DNA of 64,000 bases from Ligilactobacillus pabuli (GCF_022836475.1 NZ_BQXH01000008.1:1648-65647), one strand, 5' to 3'; counted from the stretch's first letter, positions 16,445-26,387 are shown. Notes: generated by a model from the letters alone, not told the origin. Translations and numbers: made by a program.

Positions 16445-18289
16445 ATGTATAGAACGGAGTACCCTGAACCACAATTTCAGCGACAAAATTGGATAAATCT
16501 AAATGGATCATGGGATTTTTCTTTTGATGATCAGAATAGTGGAGTAAAAGAAAGTTGGTTTGCAAAACACGAGTGGGACCAAAAAATTGAAGTTCCATTC
16601 GCATATCAGACTAAGTTAAGTGGAATTGATGACCAGAGTGAACATGGAGTTGTCTGGTATCAACGCAAGTTTACTACGGAAATTTCTGATAGTGAAACAA
16701 CTATTTTACATTTTGGTGCGGTTGATTTTACAACCGATGTTTGGCTAGATGGGCAGCATATTGGCAGTCATTCAGGTGGACATACTAGTTTTTCATTTGA
16801 TATTAGTGAATATCTAGACCAGAAAGAGGAGCACGTTTTAACCGTTCGCGCTGAAGATCCTGTTCGTGACGAAGAGTTAACTCGGGGAAAACAGAACTGG
16901 ACTGGCGAAAGTGCTGGAATCTGGTATACAAATACTACTGGGATTTGGCAAACGGTTTGGTTAGAAAGAAAACCAGTGACGAGATTAGCAAATGTTAAAT
17001 ATTTCCCAGATGTTGATCATGGTAGTATCAAGATTACTGGGGAAATTGATAACTTTGTTGCAGGTACTGAAGTTACAGCCACAATTAAGTTTGAAGGTAA
17101 ACAAGTCGCTAAGCTTTCTGTTTATCCTGAAGAAAAATCTTTTGAAATAGGAGTTAATCTTTTAGGCAAGCATATCTTCCGGATTGGTTATCACAATGAA
17201 GGATGGTTGTGGTCACCAGAACATCCACACCTGTTTACAGTTGATTTTACGACAACTGCACCTGATGCAACACCAGATCAGGTCTCATCTTACTTTGGGA
17301 TGCGTAAAATCCATACTGCTAAGGGAATGGTTTATTTAAATAACCGTCCATACTATCAAAAACTGGTCTTAGACCAGGGCTACTGGCCAGATAGTTTGTT
17401 AACGGCGCCAGAAGATGAAGCATTTAAAAAGGATATCAAATTAGCTAAGGAAATGGGCTTTAACGGTGCTAGATTGCATCAAAAAGTCGAAGATCCACGT
17501 TTCTTATACTGGGCTGATCAATTAGGGTTCATTACTTGGGGTGAATGTGCAGCAGCACCTGTCTTTACCAATAAAGCAGAAATCACCTTATATAAGGAAT
17601 GGACAGAGATTGTTGAACGAGATTTTAATCACCCATCAATCGTAACTTGGGTACCAGTTAATGAAAGTTGGGGTGTACCACAGGTCCAAATCGACCGACA
17701 ACAACAACACTTTACTCAAGCTTTGTATCATTTAGTTCATTCACTAGATCCAACTAGACTAGTACAGTCTAACGATGGTTGGGCACAGACAGAAACAGAT
17801 ATTTGTGCCGTTCATAATTATGCCCATGGGGCTAAGGACGACAAGGATACCTACGATTACTACACTGAGACATTGAGTTCTTGGGAGAAAATCATTCGTA
17901 ATCCACCAGTTTGGGACATCTTTGCTGAAGGATTTTCATATCAAGGACAACCAATTCTCTTAACTGAATTTGGCGGCATTGGTTACAATAAGCAAGATGC
18001 AACTAAAGGCTGGGGATATACTGGGGCCCAAAGTGATGAAGAATACGTTAGTGAGTATCAAAGAATTATGGACGCAGTCAGTCAATCACATTGTTTGAAC
18101 GGCATTGTCTATACCCAACTAGCTGATACTGAACAAGAAGTAAATGGTTTGTTAACTGTTGACCATGAACCTAAGGTTGATCCAAAACTGATTAAAAAGG
18201 CTAATGAGTTCTTTATCCGTTCATTTGTTGAAACACCTCAAAAAGACGTTGAAATTGAGGATATTTTGGATAACGAATTGGACCGATAA
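16445..18289 (+). CDS. Glycoside hydrolase family 2 (beta-galactosidase/beta-glucuronidase-like)
   Basis: The 614-residue enzyme has the GH2 order: sugar-binding jelly-roll (LNGSWDFSFDD near residue 20, HFGAVDFTTDVWLDGQ), an immunoglobulin-like domain and a TIM barrel. The proposed acid/base is Glu407 in VNESWG and the nucleophile Glu508 in LLTEFGG. No signal peptide is present, so it acts in the cytoplasm on imported sugars. The length and motifs fit a GH2 group annotated broadly; substrate (galactoside, glucuronide or other) cannot be decided from sequence. Confidence 0.88.
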   Translation: MYRTEYPEPQFQRQNWINLNGSWDFSFDDQNSGVKESWFAKHEWDQKIEVPFAYQTKLSGIDDQSEHGVVWYQRKFTTEISDSETTILHFGAVDFTTDVWLDGQHIGSHSGGHTSFSFDISEYLDQKEEHVLTVRAEDPVRDEELTRGKQNWTGESAGIWYTNTTGIWQTVWLERKPVTRLANVKYFPDVDHGSIKITGEIDNFVAGTEVTATIKFEGKQVAKLSVYPEEKSFEIGVNLLGKHIFRIGYHNEGWLWSPEHPHLFTVDFTTTAPDATPDQVSSYFGMRKIHTAKGMVYLNNRPYYQKLVLDQGYWPDSLLTAPEDEAFKKDIKLAKEMGFNGARLHQKVEDPRFLYWADQLGFITWGECAAAPVFTNKAEITLYKEWTEIVERDFNHPSIVTWVPVNESWGVPQVQIDRQQQHFTQALYHLVHSLDPTRLVQSNDGWAQTETDICAVHNYAHGAKDDKDTYDYYTETLSSWEKIIRNPPVWDIFAEGFSYQGQPILLTEFGGIGYNKQDATKGWGYTGAQSDEEYVSEYQRIMDAVSQSHCLNGIVYTQLADTEQEVNGLLTVDHEPKVDPKLIKKANEFFIRSFVETPQKDVEIEDILDNELDR

Positions 18290-18336
18290 TTTAAACACTT
18301 CAGAGATAAAAAATAGAAAGAACAGGGTGATTTTAA

Positions 18337-19428
18337 ATGGCTGAAATTGAATTAAATCACATGTATAAACAATACGAAAACGCTACTGATTTTAATTTAC
18401 ATGTTAAAGATCGTGAATTTATTGTGTTTGTTGGTCCTTCTGGTTGTGGGAAATCAACTACTTTACGGATGATTGCCGGACTAGAAGACATTACTAAAGG
18501 TGAATTAAAAATCAATAACCAAGTAGTTAATGATACTTCTCCAAAAGATCGTGATATCGCCATGGTTTTCCAGAACTATGCGCTCTATCCACATATGTCA
18601 GTTTACGATAACATGGCATTTGGTTTGAAGTTGCGTAAATATGACAGTAATGAAATCGACAAAAAAGTTAAAGAAGCTGCCGAAATTCTAGGCTTAACTG
18701 AATACTTAAAACGTAAGCCAGCTGCTTTATCTGGTGGTCAAAGACAGCGTGTTGCCTTGGGACGTGCAATTGTGCGTGATGCACCAATTTTCTTAATGGA
18801 TGAACCATTATCTAACTTGGATGCCAAGTTACGTGTTTCCATGCGTGCTGAAATTGCTAAACTTCACCAAAGATTAAAAACAACTACAATTTACGTTACC
18901 CATGATCAGACTGAAGCGATGACTATGGCTGACAGAATTGTTATTATGAAAGATGGTAAAGTTCAACAGATTGGTACACCACAAGAAGTTTATGATAACC
19001 CCGCAAATGTATTCGTTGGTGGATTCATTGGTTCTCCAGCTATGAACTTCTTTAAGGTAACATTGAATGGAAATTCAATCAAAGATGTTGATGGTGATTT
19101 TGATCTTGAAGTACCGGAAGGTTGCTTAAAGGTCTTGAATGACAAAGGCTATCAAGGAAAGCAACTTGTCTTTGGTATTCGCCCAGAAGATCTGCATATT
19201 GAAAATGCCTTCTTAGAAACATTCCCTAACGCTGTAGTTCCAGCAACAGTTGTTGTTTCAGAATTGTTGGGTGCTGATTCTCAATTATATAGTAAAATCG
19301 GCAGTACTGAAGTTGTTGCTCGAGTTGATGCGCGTGACTTTGCAGAAACAGGTGCGAAGGTCCAACTTGGCTTTGATCTGAACAATGCTCACTTCTTTGA
19401 TTCAGAAACTGAATTGTCTGTGTACTAA
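18337..19428 (+). CDS. ABC sugar transporter ATP-binding protein (MsmK/UgpC type)
   Basis: The 363-residue ATPase has Walker [10 protein letters not shown] near residue 33, signature [14 protein letters not shown] near 130, Walker [13 protein letters not shown], and a C-terminal TOBE regulatory domain ([11 protein letters not shown] near 285). MsmK-type ATPases often serve several sugar importers. It closes this operon, directly before a terminator. Confidence 0.92.
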   Translation: MAEIELNHMYKQYENATDFNLHVKDREFIVFVGPSGCGKSTTLRMIAGLEDITKGELKINNQVVNDTSPKDRDIAMVFQNYALYPHMSVYDNMAFGLKLRKYDSNEIDKKVKEAAEILGLTEYLKRKPAALSGGQRQRVALGRAIVRDAPIFLMDEPLSNLDAKLRVSMRAEIAKLHQRLKTTTIYVTHDQTEAMTMADRIVIMKDGKVQQIGTPQEVYDNPANVFVGGFIGSPAMNFFKVTLNGNSIKDVDGDFDLEVPEGCLKVLNDKGYQGKQLVFGIRPEDLHIENAFLETFPNAVVPATVVVSELLGADSQLYSKIGSTEVVARVDARDFAETGAKVQLGFDLNNAHFFDSETELSVY

Positions 19429-19436
19429 TTTATATT

Positions 19437-19484
19437 AAAAAACGTGTCTACCCTAAATTGTGAAATAAGGGAGACACGTTTTTT
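19437..19484. terminator. Bidirectional terminator
   Basis: AAAAAACGTGTCTaCCCT pairs with AGGGaGACACGTTTTTT. It terminates the ABC/GH2 operon from the left and the lacC operon from the right. Confidence 0.88.
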
Positions 19485-19491
19485 GCACTTA

Positions 19492-20169
19492 CTAGTTTAG
19501 TGGTTTTAGTTCGATCAACTCACCAGAAACGCCGATTTGGGCGCCTTGTTCGATTTTGTCTGTGCGTGATTCATGTACGACTTGGAACTTGTTTTTCTTA
19601 ACGATTCTTGGGTTAGTTGAGTGGAAGTTTTCTGGTAGCTCAGTATTGGAACCAGCTGGCAACATTACGATGATACTAAAGCCAGAATTATCAACCTTAA
19701 TTGGACTGTAATGCAAGGTATCACTATAAAATTCAACTACTGTTCCACGTGGAACAAAGAATAATTCAGCTTCTTCTTTGGCATTAAAAGTTCCGTTTTC
19801 TTCCAGAACACTTCTTTTTCCGAGAACCATGATGACATCAGTTATCATTACGTTTAGTTCACTGCCTTGATGATATTCAACAGCAGTGAAGTTTGATGAT
19901 TGACCAGTACATTCGCCGGCTTCAAAAGGCATACCAGCATAGATGTCTGTTCCAATTGTTTGCATCGAAGGAACTTGTTCTAAGGCATAGTTTGAAGGAA
20001 CGTAGATATTACTATCTTTATCAATTTTAATTTGTTCGTCCATGTATTTAATAGCGTCGGTAACATCGTAGTTTGTATAGATCTTACCGTACTTGGTAAA
20101 TGCTGGATCAGTAGTTTCTTTGATAGTGTAGGTGGGGTTTAACTGACACATTTCTTCGTATTTAGTCAA
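19492..20169 (-). CDS. DUF4867-like protein (cupin-type, unknown function)
   Basis: The 225-residue cytosolic protein resembles the DUF4867 family found beside tagatose/galactose genes in Firmicutes. Visible features include MPFEAGECTGQSSNFTAVEYHQGSE around residues 80-103, with His/Glu pattern compatible with a cupin metal site, and a phosphosugar-isomerase-like fold has been inferred for the family, not by me from data. The start is a TTG with a weak AGAAAGAAG. It is 22 bases downstream of lacC on the same strand, so a role in galactose-6-phosphate metabolism is likely. Confidence 0.65.
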   Translation of the reverse strand: MTKYEEMCQLNPTYTIKETTDPAFTKYGKIYTNYDVTDAIKYMDEQIKIDKDSNIYVPSNYALEQVPSMQTIGTDIYAGMPFEAGECTGQSSNFTAVEYHQGSELNVMITDVIMVLGKRSVLEENGTFNAKEEAELFFVPRGTVVEFYSDTLHYSPIKVDNSGFSIIVMLPAGSNTELPENFHSTNPRIVKKNKFQVVHESRTDKIEQGAQIGVSGELIELKPLN

Positions 20170-20191
20170 AATTATTCTTCTTTCTCTAAAC

Positions 20192-21139
20192 TTAGTTTAA
20201 TTTTTCAACTGAGACCTTAGCAAAATATTCATCAAACAATTCTGGGTCGATATGACCAGTTTCTTTTTCCATAGTGTTTAACATTCCAGTAGTCATAGCT
20301 GTCTTCAAAACATCAGGAATACTTTCGTGACGGTTGATGCCGACTGCTAAACCAGCAACGGTTGAGTCGCCAGAACCAACTGGGTTAACGACCTTGATCT
20401 TAGGAATGGCAACACGGTAAATTTCTTGACCGACTTTGGCTAAAGCACCATCTTTACCTAGCGAAACCACGATCCAGTCTAAGCCGTTAAAGACATCTTC
20501 ATTTAGCAGAACATCTTGTAAATCAGCGAGGTCTGTTAATTCACGACCGGCTAATTGAGCAATTTCTTCCTGGTTAGGCTTGATCAAGAGCGGTTTAGCT
20601 TCACCAGAAATACCAGCAACTAATGAATCACCAGATGAATCTAAAATGACTTTAACATCTTTTTTTGCGGCTGCTTCAATCATTTGGGCATATAAGTCAG
20701 TTGTAAAGCCTTGTGGTAGACTGCCTGAAATTGTGACCAAACTAACTTCATCTAATAGGGAAGTAAAATGTTGCATGAATTCTGTTTGTTGTGTAGCAGT
20801 TAAGACAGGACCGCCTTCTAAGACTTCCGTTTGTTGGCCGTTATCATGCAAGATTGCGATACAGTTCCGTGATTCCTGTGGGATGTGTAAAAATTGTTCT
20901 TGTAAACCAACCGTATTTAGTTGTTGAGAAATAAAAGTACCGATCGTACCGCCTAAGACACCGCTGGTAGAGACTGGTTCATCAAGTTGATGGATAACGC
21001 GAGCAACATTCAATCCCTTGCCGCCAGCAGTTTTTGTGACGTTCGAGACACGGTTAACAGTGTCGATTTTTAGATGCTCAATTGGGTAAGAAATATCAAC
21101 TGAAGGGTTCATTGTGATTGCTAAAATTTTATTTGACAT
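20192..21139 (-). CDS. lacC: Tagatose-6-phosphate kinase (LacC; 1-phosphofructokinase family)
   Basis: This PfkB-family kinase phosphorylates tagatose-6-P to tagatose-1,6-bisphosphate, the substrate of LacD. The 315-residue product has the N-terminal TMNPSVDISYPIE, the GGKGLNVARV motif near residue 37 and the anion-hole/catalytic PVGSGDSTVAGLA near 250. I chose the second ATG (21139), eight bases after AAGGA, over ATG 21148. A 1-phosphofructokinase role is possible, but the lacA/lacB/lacD neighbours make LacC more likely. Confidence 0.85.
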   Translation of the reverse strand: MSNKILAITMNPSVDISYPIEHLKIDTVNRVSNVTKTAGGKGLNVARVIHQLDEPVSTSGVLGGTIGTFISQQLNTVGLQEQFLHIPQESRNCIAILHDNGQQTEVLEGGPVLTATQQTEFMQHFTSLLDEVSLVTISGSLPQGFTTDLYAQMIEAAAKKDVKVILDSSGDSLVAGISGEAKPLLIKPNQEEIAQLAGRELTDLADLQDVLLNEDVFNGLDWIVVSLGKDGALAKVGQEIYRVAIPKIKVVNPVGSGDSTVAGLAVGINRHESIPDVLKTAMTTGMLNTMEKETGHIDPELFDEYFAKVSVEKLN

Positions 21140-21150
21140 GGAAACCATCC

Positions 21151-21216
21151 TTGTTTGTTAATGTTTTTAATTGTTTATTCACAGCTAAAACTATCATTAT
21201 CACATAAATAAGTCAA
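21151..21216 (-). promoter_or_regulatory. lacC promoter with composite LacR operator-like motif
   Basis: On the minus strand, TTGACT (21216-21211) and TAGTTT (21193-21188) lie 17 bases apart. Downstream (21151-21176) lies a T-rich pair: TTGTTTGTTAATGTT is found exactly, inverted, before lacR, and TGTTTTTAATTGTTT is found before lacT. Confidence 0.55.
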
Positions 21217-21467
21217 GGTTAAATAGAAAAGTGAAAAATATTAATTACATAAATATAATTTAATGTAGTCGATTTCATCTTATTGGTATCAACATTTATA
21301 CTTACTTTTGAGAACCGATAAAAAAAGCAATAAAAAAATTTTTTTGAAATTGTTTAATACTAATAAATGTTTTTTCTTGGGTGAAAAAAACCTTTATTTA
21401 AGCGGATTTCGTGACTATTTGTGGGAAAATTGTACACAACACAGTTGGAACCCTTTACAATTAGTGG

Positions 21468-21496
21468 TTGACATTCTACATTAAGCGCTTTAATAT
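21468..21496 (+). promoter_or_regulatory. Promoter and cre site of the Gat-type PTS operon
   Basis: TTGACA (21468-21473) and TAATAT (21491-21496) are separated by 17 bases. The spacer contains TTAAGCGCTTTAA, a palindromic cre-like core, so CcpA would compete directly with RNA polymerase. The AT-rich 21220-21460 shows no other feature I can name. Confidence 0.75.
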
Positions 21497-21548
21497 AAGC
21501 TTGTAAACATTATTGAACAAAAATAAACAAGAAGGGAGATCTAGACAA

Positions 21549-22052
21549 GTGCAGACAGAGAAAGAGGAGCCACTTTTTGTGGAGGACACCGTCTATATTT
21601 CTTCGAAGACAACGGCAGAAGAGGTCATCCAAGAAATTTCAGACAAACTGCTCGAAAAAGGACTAGTTAAACCTGATTTTTATCAAAATGTGATTGGTCG
21701 CGAAAAAGATTATCCAACAGGAATTGATTTGGGTGTTGTTAATGAAGCATTACCTAACATTGCAATTCCACATACAGAAGGAGAATTTGTGAATGTTCGT
21801 CGAGTAATTCCAGTTCACTTGGAAGAACCCGTTACATTTAAGAACATGATCGACCCAGACTCTAGTATGGAAGTTAAATTCTTGTTCATGATCTTAAACA
21901 ATGATCCAGAAGGACAATCCAACATTTTGGCACAAATCATGAACTTTTGTACGACAACTTCAGTCAATGATCTTGAAGCATTTTTTAAGAGTACTGACAA
22001 GAGCGCGATTTATGAGTTTTTAAACCGGTCATTCGCTGACCAGGAATTATAA
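21549..22052 (+). CDS. gatA: PTS system EIIA, galactitol/fructose-mannitol type
   Basis: The cytosolic phosphocarrier passes phosphate from HPr to EIIB. The 167-residue product contains the phosphorylatable His75 in NIAIPHTEGE. I chose GTG 21549, preceded by GGGAG, since the upstream TTG 21513 has no ribosome-binding site. First gene of gatA-gatB-gatC, under a promoter with a cre site. Confidence 0.87.
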   Translation: MQTEKEEPLFVEDTVYISSKTTAEEVIQEISDKLLEKGLVKPDFYQNVIGREKDYPTGIDLGVVNEALPNIAIPHTEGEFVNVRRVIPVHLEEPVTFKNMIDPDSSMEVKFLFMILNNDPEGQSNILAQIMNFCTTTSVNDLEAFFKSTDKSAIYEFLNRSFADQEL

Positions 22053-22083
22053 AAAAGTAAACAAATTTAAGGAGGAACTTATT

Positions 22084-22389
22084 ATGATTAAAATTTTAGC
22101 AGCATGTGGTGCAGGCGTTAACTCAAGTCATCAGATCAAGGATGCATTGGAAAGAGAAATGGGCGATCGCGGTTACGATGTTAAATGTGACGCAGTGATG
22201 GTTAAAGACATTACAGAAGATATGATCAGCAAATATGATATCTTTACACCAATCGCAAAGACTGACTTAGGTTTCACACCTTCAATCCCAGTTGTTGACG
22301 CTGGCCCTATCTTGTATCGGATCGCAGCAATGGCAAAACCTGTTTATGACAAAGTTGAAGAAACAATCAAGTCAAACGGTTTGAAATAA
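22084..22389 (+). CDS. gatB: PTS system EIIB, galactitol type
   Basis: The 101-residue protein begins MIKILAACGAGVNSSHQ; Cys8 is the phosphocysteine that donates phosphate to the incoming sugar. Length and motif fit GatB. It lies between gatA and gatC with strong GGAGG. Confidence 0.92.
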   Translation: MIKILAACGAGVNSSHQIKDALEREMGDRGYDVKCDAVMVKDITEDMISKYDIFTPIAKTDLGFTPSIPVVDAGPILYRIAAMAKPVYDKVEETIKSNGLK

Positions 22390-22465
22390 GCCAGCGCTAT
22401 TAAAATTTGGCATTAAAGCTTAACAGCAATAATAGTTTTTATTTATAAAAAGGAGTGAAAATTTA

Positions 22466-23875
22466 ATGCATGCTATAATTGATATAGCTAACAAAGTGTT
22501 TAATCCAATTATTAACTTGGGGGCAGCCCCAATCATGTTGATTGTTTTGACATTGTTGGCTTTGCTTTTTGGAGTTAAATTCTCCCGTGCTTTGGAAGGT
22601 GGTATTCGTTTAGCTATCGCTTTGACAGCTATTGGCGATATCATCAACATGCTGACATCAGCATATCAAAAACCCCTGAATGACTTTGTTAAGTCAACTG
22701 GGATCCATCTTTCAATCACTGACGTTGGTTGGGCTCCATTGGGTACAATTACTTGGGGTTCTCCATATACCTTGTTCTTCTTAGTAATCATGATTTTACT
22801 GAACATCGTGATGTTAGTGTTGAACAAGACTAATACGTTGGATGTTGATATTTTCGATATTTGGCATATTTCCTTTACAGCATTGATGGCAATGTACTTC
22901 GGTGCTAACCTCTTTGTTGCTACGCTTTTGATCTTATACATTGGGGCTTTGAAGATCGTTAACTCTGATTTGATGAAGCCAACTTTCAATGATTTGTTAG
23001 ATGCACCGGATGAAAACCCGATGACTACAACTCACTTGAACTATATGATGAACCCAATTATCATGGTGTTTGACAAGATTTTTGATAAACTTTTCCCTTG
23101 GTTGGACAAGTATGACTTTGACTCCGCTGAATTGAACAAAAAAATCGGTTTCTGGGGTAGTCATTTCGCCATTGGTGTTTACCTAGGTATCTTTATCGGT
23201 TTACTTTCAAAACAAGATGTACAAACAATCTTAACTTTGGCCTTCACAGGTGGTACATGTTTGGAACTGTTCAGTTTGATCGGTTCATGGTTTATCGCCG
23301 CTGTTGAACCATTGTCACAAGGTATTTCTGATTTTGCTACTAAGAGATTCCAAGGCCGTACATTTAACATCGGTCTTGACTGGCCATTTATCGCCGGCCG
23401 TGCCGAAGTTTGGGCTGCTGCTAACGTTTTAGCTCCAATCATGTTAGTTGAAGCATTGGTACTTCCTGGTAACCACATTATGCCTTTAGGTTCTATCATC
23501 GCCATGGGTGTTACACCTGCTTTGTTAGTTGTTACACGTGGTAAGATTATTCGGATGATCGTTATTGGTGCAATTGAAATGCCAATCTTCTTATGGGCTG
23601 GTACATTGTCAGCACCATTTATCACAAGTGTTGCCAAAAATGTTGGTGCATTCCCTGCTGGTGTTGGTTCCGGTACACAAATTGCCGAAGCTACAAAAGA
23701 AGGACCTATCGAACAATTCTTGGCTTACTTAGTTGGTAAGGCTTCAGAAGGACAAATTGAATTTATTATCTATGCTGCTTTGGCATTGATCGCATACGGT
23801 TTGATCTTCTGGTGGTACGCAAAACAAATGAAGAAACGTAATGCTGAATATGCAGCTGCTAAAGAAAGCAACTAA
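22466..23875 (+). CDS. gatC: PTS system EIIC, galactitol type
   Basis: The 469-residue membrane channel has about ten to twelve hydrophobic segments and GatC-type sequence (NPIINLGAAPIMLIVLTLLA near the start, TFNIGLDWPFIAGRAEVWAA near 305). It imports and presents a hexitol or galactose for phosphorylation. No galactitol-1-phosphate dehydrogenase is nearby; with lacABCD alongside, galactose entering as galactose-6-P is a plausible alternative to galactitol. Confidence 0.9.
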   Translation: MHAIIDIANKVFNPIINLGAAPIMLIVLTLLALLFGVKFSRALEGGIRLAIALTAIGDIINMLTSAYQKPLNDFVKSTGIHLSITDVGWAPLGTITWGSPYTLFFLVIMILLNIVMLVLNKTNTLDVDIFDIWHISFTALMAMYFGANLFVATLLILYIGALKIVNSDLMKPTFNDLLDAPDENPMTTTHLNYMMNPIIMVFDKIFDKLFPWLDKYDFDSAELNKKIGFWGSHFAIGVYLGIFIGLLSKQDVQTILTLAFTGGTCLELFSLIGSWFIAAVEPLSQGISDFATKRFQGRTFNIGLDWPFIAGRAEVWAAANVLAPIMLVEALVLPGNHIMPLGSIIAMGVTPALLVVTRGKIIRMIVIGAIEMPIFLWAGTLSAPFITSVAKNVGAFPAGVGSGTQIAEATKEGPIEQFLAYLVGKASEGQIEFIIYAALALIAYGLIFWWYAKQMKKRNAEYAAAKESN

Positions 23876-23915
23876 TTATTAAGTAACTTACAATATGAAT
23901 TAAGAGGTGAAAATC

Positions 23916-24155
23916 ATGAAAAAAGCAACCGATGCAAAGTCTAAACGTACGCAGTTAATTTTCTGGGCAACACTTGTTATTATTTCAAGTATTCTAGCTA
24001 AGGCGTTTCCAAACGCGATCGTTGAAACAGCAGCAACTATTACTGCTCTGTATGCCCTGTATAAGACTGTGGGAGTACCTAAGTCTTATTACCGCCGGGT
24101 AGAACGTCGTAAAAAAGAACGTGAAGAATATAAGCAACAACAACAAGAAAATTAA
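23916..24155 (+). CDS. Small membrane-associated protein of the Gat PTS operon
   Basis: I do not recognise this 79-residue protein. It has a basic N-terminus, two hydrophobic segments (FWATLVIISSILAKAF and IVETAATITALYALY) and a very basic, glutamine-rich tail. I chose ATG 23916 after AAGAGGTG. Its place 40 bases after gatC, before the terminator, suggests an accessory role in that PTS. Confidence 0.7.
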   Translation: MKKATDAKSKRTQLIFWATLVIISSILAKAFPNAIVETAATITALYALYKTVGVPKSYYRRVERRKKEREEYKQQQQEN

Positions 24156-24217
24156 TGTTATCGGTCAATGCATTTTCCATGATTTTTTACTAAATCAGGT
24201 CATATGAATGGCTGATA

Positions 24218-24250
24218 AAGACACTACTGATCATTGGTAGTGTCTTTTTT
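24218..24250 (+). terminator. Terminator of the Gat PTS operon
   Basis: AAGACACTAC and GTAGTGTCTT form a perfect stem over nine bases, followed by TTTTTT. Confidence 0.9.
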
Positions 24251-24437
24251 GTTTACTAATTTGCGGTAAAATGAGCGTAAATGTTTATTTAATAAAAGCT
24301 TAAGATGAATCTGTTGGTAAATTGGTACAGCTAATTTCAATAGAAATCCTTGAATATACAACAAATGTGGGACATTTAAAGAAAAATAAAGAGAAAATAA
24401 AACTTTAAAATAAACAAACAAAAATACACAAAAGTCG

Positions 24438-24493
24438 TTGACTATGAGTTGATTAAGTGATATTTTATACATGTAAGGAACATTAACAAACAA
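24438..24493 (+). promoter_or_regulatory. lacR promoter and operator-like motif
   Basis: TTGACT (24438-24443) and TATTTT (24461-24466) are 17 bases apart. AACATTAACAAACAA (24479-24493) is the exact reverse complement of a motif at lacC, suggesting autoregulation by LacR. Confidence 0.6.
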
Positions 24494-24519
24494 AAACAAC
24501 CATTAAAGGAGCTGTTGGC

Positions 24520-25281
24520 ATGTTAAAAAGAGAACGGCTGATGTTGCTGCTGGACATGGTTAACCAAAACGGGATTATGACCGTTAAAGATCTGATCGAA
24601 CAGCTTGGTGTTTCTGATATGACGATTCGTCGTGATTTAGACGAGTTGGCGGACAGCGGAAAGCTGGTTCGGATCCATGGCGGAGCCCAAAGTGTTGCGA
24701 GTAGTGATGCGACTGAGTTATCTCACGTTGAAAAAAAGGAGCTGCATCTTGAACAGAAACAACAAATTGCTCGACGTGCAGCTAAAATGATCAGCGAAGG
24801 CGATACGATTTATATCGGGCCAGGGACAACCCAGGAATTGATAGTTCATTACGTTGACGATATTGCTGATTTGAGAGTTGTCACTAATAGTTTGCCAGTC
24901 TTTGAAAGCTGGCAAAACAAGAATGTTGATTTAGTTCTAGTTGGTGGAAACTTTCGTGAACGGTCTGGTGCCTTTATTGGCGGTCTAGCCAGTGATACCT
25001 TAGGGGACTTAAAGTTTAACAAGTCTTTTGTGGGTGTCAATGGAATCCACAATGAAAGCATGATGACAGCTAATACTGAAGAAGGCAGTGCGCAAGCTGT
25101 TGCCATCAATAATAGTTTAACTAAGATCGTTTTGGCTGACCGTTTTAAGATAAATCGTGATGATTTTTATCAGTTTTATAACTTATATGACGTTGATTAT
25201 TTGATTACTAACGTCGAATTGAGTGAAGAAACGATCACGCATTATCAGCAGTACACAAAGGTTATTTTAGCAGAGGATTAA
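24520..25281 (+). CDS. lacR: DeoR-family regulator of lactose/galactose genes (LacR)
   Basis: The 253-residue repressor has an N-terminal DeoR helix-turn-helix (TVKDLIEQLGVSDMTIRRDL at residues about 21-40) and a C-terminal sugar-phosphate sensor domain (IGPGTTQELIVHY near 103, SFVGVNGIH near 170). DeoR-type LacR proteins respond to tagatose-6-phosphate. It precedes lacA by 90 bases that include a hairpin without T-run. The operator-like motif in front of lacC, lacR and lacT suggests that it controls all three units. Confidence 0.87.
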   Translation: MLKRERLMLLLDMVNQNGIMTVKDLIEQLGVSDMTIRRDLDELADSGKLVRIHGGAQSVASSDATELSHVEKKELHLEQKQQIARRAAKMISEGDTIYIGPGTTQELIVHYVDDIADLRVVTNSLPVFESWQNKNVDLVLVGGNFRERSGAFIGGLASDTLGDLKFNKSFVGVNGIHNESMMTANTEEGSAQAVAINNSLTKIVLADRFKINRDDFYQFYNLYDVDYLITNVELSEETITHYQQYTKVILAED

Positions 25282-25371
25282 ATCGGGTGTGGGTAACGCG
25301 AAATTTCGCAATGCTCCCCCACTAAAAACAAGAGCGGGGCGACCTGCTTAAAAAATAAAGGAGATTTTATC

Positions 25372-25800
25372 ATGAAAATTGCATTGGCATCTGACAAAGG
25401 CGGCTTTGATTTAAAGGAATACATCAAGAGTTATTTAGAAGGTTTGAACTACGATGTTGTTGACTTAACTGAAGAACCAGCAGCTGATTTTGTTGATTCT
25501 GCTGTCGCAGTTTCACGTGCAGTTTTGGATGGCAAAGCTGATCGTGGCGTAATGTTTGATGAATATGGTACAGGCTCAGCTATGGCTTCTAACAAGATCC
25601 ATGGCATGGTTACAGCTAACGTTGCTGAAGAAAACACTTCACATATGACAACAGAACATAACGGTGCGAAAGCAATTGCTATTGGTGCAGGAATCGTTGG
25701 ACCAAAGAAGGCTGAATCATTGGTTAACGAATATTTGGGTGTTAACTATGCCGGCGGTCGTCACCAGATTCGTTTGGATATGCTAGAGAAGTTATCTTAA
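25372..25800 (+). CDS. lacA: Galactose-6-phosphate isomerase, LacA subunit
   Basis: With LacB this heteromeric RpiB-type isomerase converts galactose-6-P to tagatose-6-P. The 142-residue protein begins MKIALASDKGGFDLKEYI and has the RpiB core GVMFDEYGTGSAMASNKI around residues 60-77. In LacA the usual RpiB cysteine is absent, as seen here (FDEYGTG). Tight linkage to lacB supports the call. Confidence 0.93.
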   Translation: MKIALASDKGGFDLKEYIKSYLEGLNYDVVDLTEEPAADFVDSAVAVSRAVLDGKADRGVMFDEYGTGSAMASNKIHGMVTANVAEENTSHMTTEHNGAKAIAIGAGIVGPKKAESLVNEYLGVNYAGGRHQIRLDMLEKLS

Positions 25801-25868
25801 TAACTGATTAAAACTAAAAAGTTACTAGCTTGTTAAAAAGAGAATGTCTATTTTGAGGAGGAAATGCA

Positions 25869-26387
25869 ATGATTATCGCATTAGGAAATGATCACATTGT
25901 TACAGGAACAAAAATTCAGATTTCAGACTTTATCAAGTCTTTAGGCCATGAAGTAATTGATGTCGGAACATACGACAATACTAGAACTCACTACCCAATT
26001 TATGGTTTGAAAGTTGCTGACTTAGTTCGTGATGGCAAAGCTGATTTAGGTGTTGTTTTATGTGGGACAGGTGTTGGGATCTCAACTGCTGCTGACAAAA
26101 ACACTGGCATCAGAGCTGCTTTGGTTAACGATGTAACAACTGCTAAATATGCTAAAGAAGAATTAAACGCTAATGTGATCGGCTTTGGTGGTTCAGTTGT
26201 TGGGGAACATTTGGCTGAAGAAATCGTTAAGATCTTCTTGAACACCGAATATAAAGAAACTCCAGAAAACAAAAAGTTGATCGAAAAAATCGATGGGATC
26301 GAAAAAGACAACCCTGCTCAACATGATAACCCACACTTCTACGACGACGAAATGAAGTTATGGAACGAAGGCTACTACCACGATTAA
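25869..26387 (+). CDS. lacB: Galactose-6-phosphate isomerase, LacB subunit
   Basis: This 172-residue partner of LacA begins [20 protein letters not shown] and carries the catalytic [18 protein letters not shown] around residues 60-77 with its cysteine. Length fits LacB. GAGGAGG precedes the ATG. Confidence 0.95.
   Translation: MIIALGNDHIVTGTKIQISDFIKSLGHEVIDVGTYDNTRTHYPIYGLKVADLVRDGKADLGVVLCGTGVGISTAADKNTGIRAALVNDVTTAKYAKEELNANVIGFGGSVVGEHLAEEIVKIFLNTEYKETPENKKLIEKIDGIEKDNPAQHDNPHFYDDEMKLWNEGYYHD

Noticed and set aside
22420-23637. Several long minus-strand frames inside gatC
   Set aside because: They are shadows of a hydrophobic membrane protein gene; they lack ribosome-binding sites and overlap a confidently identified gene.
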